Shown here: in pieces, positions 54,905-63,615 of the stretch | Layout: each line of letters starts with the position of its first letter | How positions within the stretch are numbered: the stretch's first letter is position 1 | Assembly: GCA_003554965.1 (NCBI GenBank) | Contig: PWHR01000041.1 | Span: 78,378 to 142,377 of the forward strand | DNA from: Thermoplasmata archaeon | Lineage (GTDB): Archaea > Thermoplasmatota > Thermoplasmata > Halarchaeoplasmatales > Halarchaeoplasmataceae | Reading direction: 5' to 3' | DNA length: 64,000 nucleotides | Made by a program: the position numbers and the translations under genes | Notes under the pieces: model-generated | The model's input: only the letters and a program-made list of their open reading frames with translations | Told to the model about the DNA's origin: nothing | Database searches by the model: none

Positions 54905-55509
54905 GTTAATATCTCCGCTATCCCGTGGCATAGGGCCTTTAAGGCGGAAACGTGGGTCTCTTCCGTTGCGGTAGCAGTTCCGTCAGCCAGGAAGAATACC
55001 CTGTAATCTCTAACGAAGGCATCCCTTGCGGTTGTCGCGCAGCACATGTCCGTCATGACCCCTCCTATCACCACGTTTTCTACATCCTCAAGAATACTAT
55101 CAAGATCAGTCCTGTAAAAAGAGGAATATCTCGGTTTTACCACGACACTCCCCTCGACTTCGATCCTCTCGTCTATCTCCGCTTCAGGACCTTCTCTTAT
55201 TATATCTCTCCACCATTCTTCCATCACTCCTTCATCACCCTCTTCTTGCACAGTTCTTGTATAGATGACCTTACCGCCATGATGATCGTAGAATTCGACC
55301 AGCTCATTTAAATTTTCGATGATCGTCTCTCCTGAAGGTAGGTAAGCGTGAGATTCAGGTGAAAGAAAAAAGCTCTGCATGTCTATTATGAGGAGAGCGC
55401 TATCTTTTATCTTCAGCTTTTCAGACCATCTTTTCCTGAATGGCAGTTCTTCAATCCACTCTTCTGCCTTCGCTTTCAATTCGGAAGTATCCATCTCATG
55501 GTATGACAT
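54874..55509 (-). CDS. Isochorismatase-fold cysteine hydrolase
   Basis: This 211-residue protein has the catalytic triad of the family: ALLIIDMQSFF (Asp), VVKPRYSSFYRTDLD (Lys), and VVIGGVMTDMCCATTARDAF (Cys). It resembles nicotinamidases and N-carbamoyl amidohydrolases; the substrate is not predictable. A GTG at 55515 overlaps the upstream stop, and ATG 55509 has aggtg 5 nt upstream. It overlaps both neighbours, so the three genes form a tightly coupled operon. Confidence 0.88.
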   Translation of the reverse strand: MSYHEMDTSELKAKAEEWIEELPFRKRWSEKLKIKDSALLIIDMQSFFLSPESHAYLPSGETIIENLNELVEFYDHHGGKVIYTRTVQEEGDEGVMEEWWRDIIREGPEAEIDERIEVEGSVVVKPRYSSFYRTDLDSILEDVENVVIGGVMTDMCCATTARDAFVRDYRVFFLADGTATATEETHVSALKALCHGIAEILTCQEAKERLQ

Positions 55510-55511
55510 AT

Positions 55512-56435
55512 TCACACCTTTTCTTTTTCGCCTCTACTCTCTTCAAAATGAGAAAGAAGTATCTGACCGCAGTTACTCTTTATCTCATTCTCCTTCAATT
55601 CACCTATACTCAGGTAAACCTCGAAAGGCCCATCCTTCAGTTCCTCGATAACCGGATACTTCTGTGCCTCATCCGAGGTGAAAACGTTGATGAGTTCGTT
55701 CTTCCTGGCATTGCAAGTAGGATTTAAAGGGGTTATCTTCAGTGCGAAAACTTCTGGATCGAATGTGCTTTCCAAAACTTCAGGTTCTATCTGACCATTT
55801 TTTGATAAGGCGAAGTTGAGGGTGACTTTCCTTCCGCCAGAATAGAATTCTTCACCGTAGTTAGATATTTTCTCAAGAGACCATTTTTTGTCCGGTATCA
55901 AAAAATCTCTTTCTTCTTTTTCGGTAGAATGTACGGAGAACTGCAACTGGAAATTACCATGATAGACCTTATGGTTCAACTTTTTGAGTTCTCCAAACCA
56001 TTCATCCGTTCCTTCAGGAGCTATCGTAGATATGCAGGGCATGTAATTTTCTGGTGAATATTTTTCCCTGACCGTTTCGATGGTCTTTATCACTGAGTCG
56101 TTCAAGGCGGGATCACCGATCCTTGCGAATTGGACCTTGAATTTATCCGAATTCACCGTATCATAAGAACCGTGCTTCTCCACAAGATAATCGATCTGTT
56201 CCATAATCTCCTCTTTCGTGAGAGGACCCTCATAAAATCTATTGGCATCACAAAATTTGCAGTTCAAAGGACAGCCAGAAAGGCTAGATAGTATCAAAAC
56301 CCATTTATCCGCTCTGCTCTCCACCCCGCCTAAAGACTCTACAAATTCCACATACTTACCATCACCTAGATCGGCAAGATAAGCAGTGGCGACATCCTCG
56401 TCACCTTTCTTTTCCAGTATCTTCATCTTCTTCAC
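55512..56435 (-). CDS. RlmN/Cfr-like radical SAM protein (short form)
   Basis: This 307-residue protein has a 4Fe-4S radical SAM motif SSLSGCPLNCKFCDANRFYEGPLTKEEI, closely matching the RlmN/Cfr pattern (CxxxCxxC, then GxLTxxEI). Two further RlmN-like segments are GRKVTLNFALS and KITPLNPTCNA. Near the C-terminus is SNCGQI, equivalent to the ACGQL methyl-carrying cysteine. The usual N-terminal helical RNA-binding domain is absent or replaced. It is likely an archaeal relative that methylates RNA adenosine, though the substrate is uncertain. It is the first gene of the three-gene operon. Confidence 0.82.
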   Translation of the reverse strand: MKKMKILEKKGDEDVATAYLADLGDGKYVEFVESLGGVESRADKWVLILSSLSGCPLNCKFCDANRFYEGPLTKEEIMEQIDYLVEKHGSYDTVNSDKFKVQFARIGDPALNDSVIKTIETVREKYSPENYMPCISTIAPEGTDEWFGELKKLNHKVYHGNFQLQFSVHSTEKEERDFLIPDKKWSLEKISNYGEEFYSGGRKVTLNFALSKNGQIEPEVLESTFDPEVFALKITPLNPTCNARKNELINVFTSDEAQKYPVIEELKDGPFEVYLSIGELKENEIKSNCGQILLSHFEESRGEKEKV

Positions 56436-56530
56436 CTTGTTGTCAAATAATCTATTCCCGTTTCGAAATAACGGTCTTCTACATCACTACGAAGTTATTT
56501 AAATTTACGCTGAGCTTTATGCCAACAGGG

Positions 56531-56541
56531 ATAATTTTATC
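56531..56541 (+). promoter_or_regulatory. TATA element of the DUF504 gene
   Basis: ATAATTTTATC lies 27-37 nt before the ATG at 56568, consistent with a leaderless mRNA. Confidence 0.5.
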
Positions 56542-56567
56542 AGATCCTATTCGTTATTAGGCTGATC

Positions 56568-56810
56568 ATGAGAACTCCGAGAGACGTGCTTAATGAACTG
56601 AAGTGGAGAAAAGATGAAGATCTAGGTGAAGCAAAAATTTTCTACGTTCATCGAGGAGCTCCAGGTGATTTTAGAACTCTCTCTGGATCAGAAATAGAAG
56701 ATCTTGGCAGGTCTTTCATCAAGTGCGTGGAAGGACACATACCCTACCATCGAGTCTTCAAGATAGAATATGAAGGGGAAATAGAGTTTGAAAGAGAGCG
56801 AGAGAGATGA
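56568..56810 (+). CDS. DUF504 family protein
   Basis: This 80-residue protein has the DUF504 pattern: MRTPRDVLNELKWRK, YVHRGAPGDFRTLSG, and the HIPYHRVFKIEYEGEIEFERE C-terminus. The family is a small archaeal RNA-related fold of unknown role, which may bind nucleotides. The gene is short but complete. It is convergent with the translin gene. Confidence 0.9.
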   Translation: MRTPRDVLNELKWRKDEDLGEAKIFYVHRGAPGDFRTLSGSEIEDLGRSFIKCVEGHIPYHRVFKIEYEGEIEFERERER

Positions 56811-56836
56811 TATATGCTCCTGAAACATAGGAAGAT

Positions 56837-57463
56837 TCAAAGTTCTTGCTTTAACTCCTCCATCTTCTCTCTCAGGCGTTCATTCTCCATTGAATTGGTG
56901 ATATCGCCTCTAGTCTTCTCAACCAAATTCCGAGCCATGTCCTGCTTATTCCTTATAGGAAGGACCGCATTTGGGTAGTCGAACTCCATGATCATGTTTT
57001 TGATCTCTTCCATCTTTTCGTGGATTTCTCTTGCCTTTTCTACATTGCCCTCTGAGAGTTCATCGAGCACCATCCTTCTGAGTTCTCCCACTACATCCGC
57101 GAGTCCCAGAACATAGGAGCTCGGCGTTATCTCCAATTCCTCAGGAGATTTTGGTTCTTCACCCTTGCTTATAGCTAACAAGATATGCGCCTCAGCGAGC
57201 TCCTGAAATCCGTTCCTCAGGAATCCAGCGTGATAAAGCTCAGGATGATCGTCAACGATGCTCTTGATCTTGGTCACCTCTTCAAGCGCTTCCTGTAATT
57301 TTCCTTTACAGTTTTCCCCTCTGTGGATTTCCTGGATCACGTTCTTCGAGATCCGCCTGATCGCTCTAGAGGACTTCATGACGAGCTCTCTCACCGTGTC
57401 CTTATCGTCCAGCTTATCGTCAATTCCCTCTACAACTTCTCTTAAACTCTCAATTTCAATCAT
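56837..57463 (-). CDS. Archaeal translin-family RNA-binding protein
   Basis: This is an all-helical, 208-residue protein with RELVMKSSRAIRRISKNVIQEIHRG, the segment ELAEAHILLAISKG and a C-terminal YPNAVLPIRNKQDMARNLVEKTRGDI. This pattern is that of translin/TRAX-type proteins, which form nucleic-acid binding octamers. Acidic residues of the TRAX nuclease (EE) are not evident by eye. The gene overlaps the end of purD by 4 nt, so it is cotranscribed with it. The reason for pairing with purine synthesis is unclear. Confidence 0.85.
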   Translation of the reverse strand: MIEIESLREVVEGIDDKLDDKDTVRELVMKSSRAIRRISKNVIQEIHRGENCKGKLQEALEEVTKIKSIVDDHPELYHAGFLRNGFQELAEAHILLAISKGEEPKSPEELEITPSSYVLGLADVVGELRRMVLDELSEGNVEKAREIHEKMEEIKNMIMEFDYPNAVLPIRNKQDMARNLVEKTRGDITNSMENERLREKMEELKQEL

Positions 57464-58791
57464 ATCTCTCCCCTTACCCTTTTCATGTTCTCAATCTTCC
57501 TCTGAATACTTTCGGGCTTGCCTATGTCGTGCCTCATCTGTATCTTATCGCCTTCTACATAGCTCAGGGCCTCTTCGCTGACCTCCTCAGCATCTTCCAA
57601 CTTCTCCGCGTAACCAACCACAGCTAAAGCTCGAGAAGTGGTCGTGAATATTTCTCCGTCTCTTTCGTCTACTGAAGCATAATAGAGTTGAGCGCCCGCA
57701 TCCTCTATGGCTTCTTCATCTACATCGACTTTATTACCTCCTTCCGGTTCTATACCATAGCCTTCTGGAACTACGTACTTGCAGACACTCGATTTTTTCT
57801 CGAAAGAGACTTCTAGATCAGAGATATCGCCTTCGGCAATCTTTTCACAGAGTTTTACATAATCACTTTCCAGTAGAGGGAGCACGTTCATAGCCTCTGG
57901 ATCACCCCATCGGCAGTTGAACTCAACTATCTTTGGCCCTTCAGTCGTCAACATGAACTGCCCGTAAAGTACTCCTTTGTACGGCTTACCGTCTTCTTTC
58001 ATCGCCTTCAACGTTTCTTTTATTATATTCACGCTTTTATCATATATCGACTGATCGAGAAATGGCAGAAGCCCGTCAGCCTGTGAATAAGAACCCATTC
58101 CACCTGTATTAGGCCCTTCATCACCCTCGAATAGCCTTTTATGGTCCTGTACAAGAGGCATGGGTATGATGTTTTCACCGTCGGTGAAAACCTGAAGGGT
58201 GTATTCTTCTCCTTCTAGTCTCTCCTCCAGGACCACTTTAGGTTTACCACCTATCTTCTCTTCTAGAACCTTCTCGCAGTATTCGATCACTTCCTTCTTA
58301 TTCTCAAGATGTTCTCCCATCACCTTTACTCCTTTTCCCCCGGTCAATCCGACGGGTTTCACAGCTAGCTCTCCCTCGTAGTGGGCTAGAAAATCCTCTA
58401 CATCCTCTATATCGTCAAATACCTCATATTCCACTCTCCCAGGAAGATCGTATCTGCTTTGCAGGTCTCTCATGAACTCTTTTGAAGTCTCTATCTTGGC
58501 AGCTTTTTTGTCAGGACTAGCGCATTTGATATTCCTATCTTCCAAAGCGTCTACTATCCCATTACCGAGTGGAGCTTCGGGTCCAACTACCGCTATATCA
58601 ACTTCTTTATCTTCAGCCCATGACACCACACTTTCGATCTCAGTACCTTTCTCCAGAAGATAATCTTCTGCCAATCTAGCGATGCCTGGATTCTTGTTGC
58701 CCATGGCAGCATATATCTCTGCTCCATCTTCAACTAAAGCTCTAACTATCGTGTGCTCTCTAGCTCCTCCACCTACAGTAAGTACTTTCAT
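57460..58791 (-). CDS. purD: Phosphoribosylamine-glycine ligase (GAR synthetase)
   Basis: This 443-residue ATP-grasp enzyme has MKVLTVGGGAREHTI at the start, VVGPEAPLGNGIVDAL, the ATP-grasp loop KPVGLTGGKGVKV, and the motif IVEFNCRWGDPEAMNVLP. It joins phosphoribosylamine and glycine in purine synthesis. Length is standard. A 67-bp gap separates it from the PRC-barrel gene. Confidence 0.97.
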   Translation of the reverse strand: MKVLTVGGGAREHTIVRALVEDGAEIYAAMGNKNPGIARLAEDYLLEKGTEIESVVSWAEDKEVDIAVVGPEAPLGNGIVDALEDRNIKCASPDKKAAKIETSKEFMRDLQSRYDLPGRVEYEVFDDIEDVEDFLAHYEGELAVKPVGLTGGKGVKVMGEHLENKKEVIEYCEKVLEEKIGGKPKVVLEERLEGEEYTLQVFTDGENIIPMPLVQDHKRLFEGDEGPNTGGMGSYSQADGLLPFLDQSIYDKSVNIIKETLKAMKEDGKPYKGVLYGQFMLTTEGPKIVEFNCRWGDPEAMNVLPLLESDYVKLCEKIAEGDISDLEVSFEKKSSVCKYVVPEGYGIEPEGGNKVDVDEEAIEDAGAQLYYASVDERDGEIFTTTSRALAVVGYAEKLEDAEEVSEEALSYVEGDKIQMRHDIGKPESIQRKIENMKRVRGEI

Positions 58792-58858
58792 GTTATCGAA
58801 TCACATAAATGATTTGTGGGATATAAGGTTTATTTCAGCGAAAAGTGAGAATCTGTGC

Positions 58859-59485
58859 CTATCTTTTACTTTTTTCTATGTACTTTTCTTTCTTTCCCCG
58901 AAGTCTTATACACTCTTTTCCAACATCTATTATCTCACTCGCCTCTATCAACACTGTCTCTTTATCGAGATCGATGTAGGATGGAACTGGTTCTTCTTCA
59001 AAAGATGTCGGAGGGATGCTTATCGTCGCGTCGTCTATAGACATCATAGGGATAGCATAGGTGTCTTCTCCTTTTTCTTCATCGTGAGCACGGATCAAAC
59101 TGGTCACAACCTTGATATATTCGAGGTCGCCGTCTTTGCCTTTATGGGCTTCTTCAACTCTGCCTATCTCCGTCGTATCTATATCTAACACTCTAGTTCC
59201 TACTAGATTTTTAGCGGGAGTTATCCACAATTTGATAAAATCTCTAGTTATCTTTTCTACATACTTGAGATTGATTCGTAGATATTTTCCGAAAAAGCCC
59301 TTATGGATAACCAATCGCGTGGGATTCAAAGTGGTAAGATTGATCTCTATATCACTGACGCTGCCTAGTTCTTCACCGTCGCCGTCGTAGACTTTCGTAC
59401 CTTTTATATTGTTAAAAGTGGTCCTTCCGTCAGATGAGCCCTCTACTTCCTTTTCAGGGGAGTTTTCTCGGGTCATTCCCATCAT
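58859..59485 (-). CDS. Tandem PRC-barrel domain protein
   Basis: This 208-residue protein has two PRC-barrel copies. The first (about 28-95) contains GTKVYDGDGEELGSVSDIEI; the second (about 110-190) contains GTRVLDIDTTEIGRVEEAHK. The fold is a small beta-barrel seen in RimM and photosynthetic reaction centre H subunits. It binds RNA or proteins, and its exact role here is unknown. It is divergent from the GNAT gene. Confidence 0.85.
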   Translation of the reverse strand: MMGMTRENSPEKEVEGSSDGRTTFNNIKGTKVYDGDGEELGSVSDIEINLTTLNPTRLVIHKGFFGKYLRINLKYVEKITRDFIKLWITPAKNLVGTRVLDIDTTEIGRVEEAHKGKDGDLEYIKVVTSLIRAHDEEKGEDTYAIPMMSIDDATISIPPTSFEEEPVPSYIDLDKETVLIEASEIIDVGKECIRLRGKKEKYIEKSKR

Positions 59486-59553
59486 TTATTCTATGTGAAA
59501 GAGATATACTTTAGTTTTCCCCTATTTTATCCACGTACGAAAATAACCGACAT

Positions 59554-59562
59554 CTATTTATC
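59554..59562 (+). promoter_or_regulatory. TATA element of the GNAT gene
   Basis: CTATTTATC lies 23-31 nt before ATG 59585, supporting that start and a leaderless mRNA. Confidence 0.5.
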
Positions 59563-59584
59563 TGGTTCATCCGATGCTCTAAAC

Positions 59585-60406
59585 ATGCGGGAAAGGAAGA
59601 AAACAGTACGTCTAGACAAAAAAAATTTTGATGACATCATCTGCTGTCCTGGAGGAGCAGAATTGAAGAGGAACGATCTAAAAGGACCATTGGATAACAC
59701 GGTCGATTGGAGAGCTTATATGATCGAAAAGGGGATGGAAGGGATAATAGAGTATGATGAGGGAGAAGCTGTAGGTTTTGTCGAATATATGCCAGCAGAA
59801 GATGTCCCTTTACCTATAATCGCGCCAGGTGCCGCCGTTCTCATGTGTTTTCATTGGGTTAAACCTTCGATGAGCGAGAAAGAACATCTGAACTCGGAAA
59901 GAGAACTGGTAAAAAAAGCAGTGGAAATGACTTCAGATTCCTTTACTGGAATGGCAACCCTAGCCTGGGATCATCCCATCCATTTTCCGATCAGTATGAT
60001 GAAAGCATTGGGTTTCAAAGAGATAGAAAAAGATGCTCACCTCTCTCTAATGTGGTATGAGCACGAAGACGAAAATGTTGAATCACCAGAGATGTTCGAA
60101 ACAGAGTTCGAACCGAGAGATCTCTCAAGCGAAGGAAAACTCGCTATCGATCAAGCTTACAGTAACAGGTGTCCTTTCAGCATAAACAACTCTAGGAAGT
60201 ATGAAAAATGGATCCAAGAGATCGACGATACGCGCATAGAACACGAAATTTACAACATAGATACCAGAGAAGAAGCTCTTAAATATTCTGTATCGCCTTG
60301 GGGATGGGAATGGCTATTTTTGAACGGAAGAAGAATAGAAACTTTCCGATTGGAAAAAGAAGATATGATTGAAAATGTAAAAAAGGAGTTAGAAAGAACG
60401 GAATGA
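59585..60406 (+). CDS. GNAT-family acetyltransferase with C-terminal thioredoxin-like extension
   Basis: This 273-residue protein has a GNAT-like core of about 160 residues: EGEAVGFVEYMPAEDVPLP, HWVKPSMSEKEHLNSERELVKKA and SMMKALGFKEIEKDAHLSLMWYE. The C-terminal 80 residues (CPFSINNSRKYEKWIQEI then EIYNIDTREEAL and WEWLFLNGRRI) resemble a YoaP/thioredoxin-like domain. The acceptor is unknown. The ORF track starts at 59495, but the Met at 59585 is preferred because of the TATA position and because the upstream part is promoter sequence. Confidence 0.75.
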   Translation: MRERKKTVRLDKKNFDDIICCPGGAELKRNDLKGPLDNTVDWRAYMIEKGMEGIIEYDEGEAVGFVEYMPAEDVPLPIIAPGAAVLMCFHWVKPSMSEKEHLNSERELVKKAVEMTSDSFTGMATLAWDHPIHFPISMMKALGFKEIEKDAHLSLMWYEHEDENVESPEMFETEFEPRDLSSEGKLAIDQAYSNRCPFSINNSRKYEKWIQEIDDTRIEHEIYNIDTREEALKYSVSPWGWEWLFLNGRRIETFRLEKEDMIENVKKELERTE

Positions 60407-60429
60407 AAATTATTGGAGGGGAAAACCAA

Positions 60430-60440
60430 AAATATTAATA
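60430..60440 (+). promoter_or_regulatory. TATA element of srp54
   Basis: AAATATTAATA lies 26-36 nt before the ATG, which fits a leaderless transcript. Confidence 0.5.
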
Positions 60441-60465
60441 ACCCTTTAGACCGATTCGTTTACCC

Positions 60466-61800
60466 ATGGCTCTTGAAAAACTCAAAGAAGGTTTACGCGG
60501 TGCTGTAGATAGGATCACGAAAGCAAGCCACGTCGATGAAAGCTTGGTCAAGGAGGTTGCAAAAGATATACAGAGGGCGATGATAGAGGCCGATATCGAA
60601 GTTCAATTGGCACTAGAATTGACTGAAAAGATTAAAAATAGAGCTGTTGAAGAAAAACCTTCTGGAGGGATGAGTGCTAGAGAACATCTGATCCGCATAA
60701 TACATGAAGAATTCGTCAGTATAATGGGGGATGGAACGGAATTAAAACTTCAACCTCAAGTAATAATGATGGTCGGTCTTTACGGGATGGGTAAAACTAC
60801 AACCTGCGGAAAATTAGCCGCCTATTTCCAGAAGAGGGGACTTAACACTGGTTTGATAGCAGGTGACACTCACAGACCTGCTGCGTACGATCAGCTCGAA
60901 CAGGTAGCAGAAGATGCCGGAGTGCCGGTCTATGGAGATCCAGATGCAGAAAAAGCTCCACGAGTCGTGAGAGAAGGCATGAACCAATTCGATGACTACG
61001 ATGTGGTAATAATAGATACCGCCGGAAGACATTCTTTAGAAGACGACCTCATCAAAGAGATCAAATTGATAAAAAATATAGCGGATCCAGACGAAGTCAT
61101 ACTCACCGTTGATGCATCCATAGGACAGCAAGCCGGGCCTCAAGCTAAAGCTTTCCATGACGCAGTGGGAGTCACTAAAACTATAATAACGAAGATGGAC
61201 GGCTCCGCGAAAGGTGGAGGCGCGCTAAGTGCCGTTGCCGAAACCAACGCTCCCGTGGCTTTTATAGGGACTGGAGAGAGGATCAAAGACCTGGAAGAGT
61301 TCGAACCTAAAGGTTTTACCTCTAGACTACTCGGCATGGGAGATATAGAGAAGCTGTTAGAAAAGGCCGAAGAAGTCGTCGATGAAGAACAGGCAGAGGA
61401 GACCGCTAAAAGGATGCTCGCTGGAGATTTCGATCTAAAAGACATGTACGAGCAGATGGAGATGCTCACAAGCGTCGGTCCTCTACAGAAGATAGTCGAT
61501 ATGCTGCCGATGGGCCCAAGCAGTATATCTGACGACGAGATCATGGCGACTCAGACTAAATTGGATGAGTTCAGGATAATAATGGACAGCATGACCGAAG
61601 AGGAGATGGAGAACCCTAAAAAGATAAAAGGCGATCGGATCAGGAGGATAGCTAAAGGTTGTGGAAGGAGCCCAAAAGATGTTCGGGATCTTTTAGGCCA
61701 CTACAAGAAAACGAAAAAAGCCATAAAGGGATTCTCCGGAAATCGAAAGATGAGAAAACAGTTGAAAAAGCAGCTTGAGTCCGGTAATCTGAACTTCTGA
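60466..61800 (+). CDS. srp54: Signal recognition particle GTPase SRP54
   Basis: This 444-residue protein has an N-terminal helical bundle and a GTPase domain with GLYGMGKTTT (G1), GDTHRPAAYDQL, VIIDTAGRH (G3), TKMDGSAKGGGAL (G4) and a C-terminal Met-rich M domain (MEMLTSVGPLQKIVDMLPMG and RIAKGCGRSPKDVRDLL). It binds signal sequences and 7S RNA for cotranslational targeting. The 7S RNA gene is not in the window. Length is typical. Confidence 0.97.
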   Translation: MALEKLKEGLRGAVDRITKASHVDESLVKEVAKDIQRAMIEADIEVQLALELTEKIKNRAVEEKPSGGMSAREHLIRIIHEEFVSIMGDGTELKLQPQVIMMVGLYGMGKTTTCGKLAAYFQKRGLNTGLIAGDTHRPAAYDQLEQVAEDAGVPVYGDPDAEKAPRVVREGMNQFDDYDVVIIDTAGRHSLEDDLIKEIKLIKNIADPDEVILTVDASIGQQAGPQAKAFHDAVGVTKTIITKMDGSAKGGGALSAVAETNAPVAFIGTGERIKDLEEFEPKGFTSRLLGMGDIEKLLEKAEEVVDEEQAEETAKRMLAGDFDLKDMYEQMEMLTSVGPLQKIVDMLPMGPSSISDDEIMATQTKLDEFRIIMDSMTEEEMENPKKIKGDRIRRIAKGCGRSPKDVRDLLGHYKKTKKAIKGFSGNRKMRKQLKKQLESGNLNF

Positions 61801-61815
61801 TAACCAGAGTTCCGA

Positions 61816-62970
61816 TCACTTGAAATTCTCTTCACAATCTTTGACTAAAAATTCATTAAATCTATCTTCCGCTTTTTCTCTTTTGCGCTGATGTTTTGAT
61901 AAAAATTTATTTATGTTGTCTTTTAAAAGTTGTTTGCAGGGACCACACAAGATATCTCCAGCCCTACATCTATCTGCGATATCTTCCACTTTTTCATCGT
62001 CGCTCTCAAAGATATAATAACGGTAATTCTGAACGGAACATATATCTGGATCGCCACCTTTTTCTCTCTGTTCTGAAGCGGAAATCCTTCCACCGGTGAA
62101 GGCTTCGTTTATCTTCTCATCCACATCTTCTGGTTTGTCCGTGGTGAATATCGTCGTCTTGGGTTGACTGGCGGACATCTTTCCAGTTCCGTCCAAAGAA
62201 GGAGCGAGTTTGTTGTGGAGGAGCGCAGGCTTCAGATATCCTATCGTTTCAGCAACGTCTCTGGTCAATCTAAAGTGGGGGTCCTGATCTATACCACACG
62301 GTATCAGAACCGGTACCTTTTCACCTTCGAGTTCACTCGGTAAAAAGCATGGAGCGGACTGGATCGCAGTATAAAAGATGCTCCCTACGTTTGTAGAATT
62401 ATCAAAGCCAAAAACCGCTTTTACGTTAGAAAAATTGAGTCTTTTACCTACTTTCAAAGCTAAAGGATATAACTCGTGTATGAAGTCAGTATCGATGAAG
62501 ATATGAGTTTTTTCAGGATCGAAACCTAAAGCGATTATATCTTTTGCATTCTCCAAGGCATAGGAATGTGTGTCATCTAAAGTACTGTCAAAATTGAAAA
62601 GAAACTTTTCGTCGTCAGTAAGCTGGAAGTACAAATCTACACCGAATTGATCCTGCATCCATTTGGCGAAAATCCAGGGCATCAAGTGTCCCACGTGAGT
62701 GTGTCCGGAGGGACCTCTACCTGTGTACAGAGCGAATTTTTGACCTTCTTCATAGTTATCTAGTATCCAATCGAAATCTCTGTGGGAGTAGAAAATGCTC
62801 CTTCTCAACATGAAGTGTGTTTCTCCTACAACCTCTTCGATCCTCTCAAGCAGCTCATCATCTAAACTGTCAGTCCCAAAATCCTCAATCAATTTCTGAT
62901 AATCTATATTGCCTTCGACTTCCCAAGGAGTCACGGTAAATCCTTCTTCCGAGCGGTCGTTTTCCTGCAT
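61816..62970 (-). CDS. trpS: Tryptophanyl-tRNA synthetase
   Basis: This 384-residue class I synthetase of the archaeal/eukaryotic type has GPSGHTHVGHLMPWIFAKWMQ (HIGH-like) and GTGKMSASQPKTTIF (KMSAS). A Cys-rich segment (CRAGDILCGPCKQ) near the C-terminus is a possible metal site. It charges tRNA-Trp. It converges with srp54 16 nt away. Confidence 0.96.
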   Translation of the reverse strand: MQENDRSEEGFTVTPWEVEGNIDYQKLIEDFGTDSLDDELLERIEEVVGETHFMLRRSIFYSHRDFDWILDNYEEGQKFALYTGRGPSGHTHVGHLMPWIFAKWMQDQFGVDLYFQLTDDEKFLFNFDSTLDDTHSYALENAKDIIALGFDPEKTHIFIDTDFIHELYPLALKVGKRLNFSNVKAVFGFDNSTNVGSIFYTAIQSAPCFLPSELEGEKVPVLIPCGIDQDPHFRLTRDVAETIGYLKPALLHNKLAPSLDGTGKMSASQPKTTIFTTDKPEDVDEKINEAFTGGRISASEQREKGGDPDICSVQNYRYYIFESDDEKVEDIADRCRAGDILCGPCKQLLKDNINKFLSKHQRKREKAEDRFNEFLVKDCEENFK

Positions 62971-63061
62971 GTTGTCCCTCTCCCATAATCCACGTTCTTA
63001 AATAATATTTTCCATTCTTTCAACGATCTTCAACTTTTAGTTTAGCCTCCCCAGGACAATC

Positions 63062-63069
63062 TTAAATAA
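63062..63069 (+). promoter_or_regulatory. TATA element of the YdjM-like gene
   Basis: TTAAATAA lies 22-29 nt before ATG 63091 and would give a leaderless mRNA. Confidence 0.45.
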
Positions 63070-63090
63070 CGGTCATGATATTTTGGGGTG

Positions 63091-63468
63091 ATGAGAAAAA
63101 AGAGCCATATGATAGGTGCAGTGATCTTCGGCATTTTGGGTTATTACCTCTGGCACTTCCTTCATCGAGTCTTCATTATTTCACCAGATCCCTCATTGGA
63201 ATCTACACTCACTTCCATCTTATCTATGGACGTTCTGCTTTTCCTTGTGATGATAGCTTTCTCTATAATCGGTGGTTTGTTACCTGACATCTTAGATCCT
63301 CCTTTCACCAAACGTCACAGGTCCTTCGCCCACAGTAAGACACTGTTCATTATCCTCGTTATTATCTGGGTATTAACACTCTATATGTTGCTCGTTGAAA
63401 GATCTACAGTGATATGGATGCTCTATTTTTTTCTGATGGGATACTTATCCCACTTAGTGCTCGATTGA
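63091..63468 (+). CDS. YdjM/DUF457-like membrane protein (short)
   Basis: This protein of about 125 residues has four hydrophobic helices. IGGLLPDILDPP, HRSFAHSK and GYLSHLVLD are the conserved residues of the YdjM/DUF457 family of membrane-bound putative metal-dependent hydrolases. The sequence stops at HLVLD, where the family usually continues (D-S-x-T-P), so this protein may be C-terminally shortened. The start is ATG 63091 (GTG 63088 possible). Confidence 0.7.
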   Translation: MRKKSHMIGAVIFGILGYYLWHFLHRVFIISPDPSLESTLTSILSMDVLLFLVMIAFSIIGGLLPDILDPPFTKRHRSFAHSKTLFIILVIIWVLTLYMLLVERSTVIWMLYFFLMGYLSHLVLD

Positions 63469-63556
63469 AAATCCGATAGAACCGTTTATCTTCTTTTTTC
63501 TTCCTCTTTAATTCAGAATTCAAATTGGTACAGAGTTCAAACTCAACAAAATAGGC

Positions 63557-63580
63557 AGATGCAAAAAAAGATGCAAAAGC
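63557..63580 (-). terminator. Possible terminator downstream of 23S rRNA
   Basis: On the minus strand, cttttgcatctttttttgcatc has a T-run of seven and repeated gcatc elements just 3' of the mature 23S end. Confidence 0.3.
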
Positions 63581-63615
63581 CACACGCAGACCTGTCAAAT
63601 GACCAAACTGGCAGC

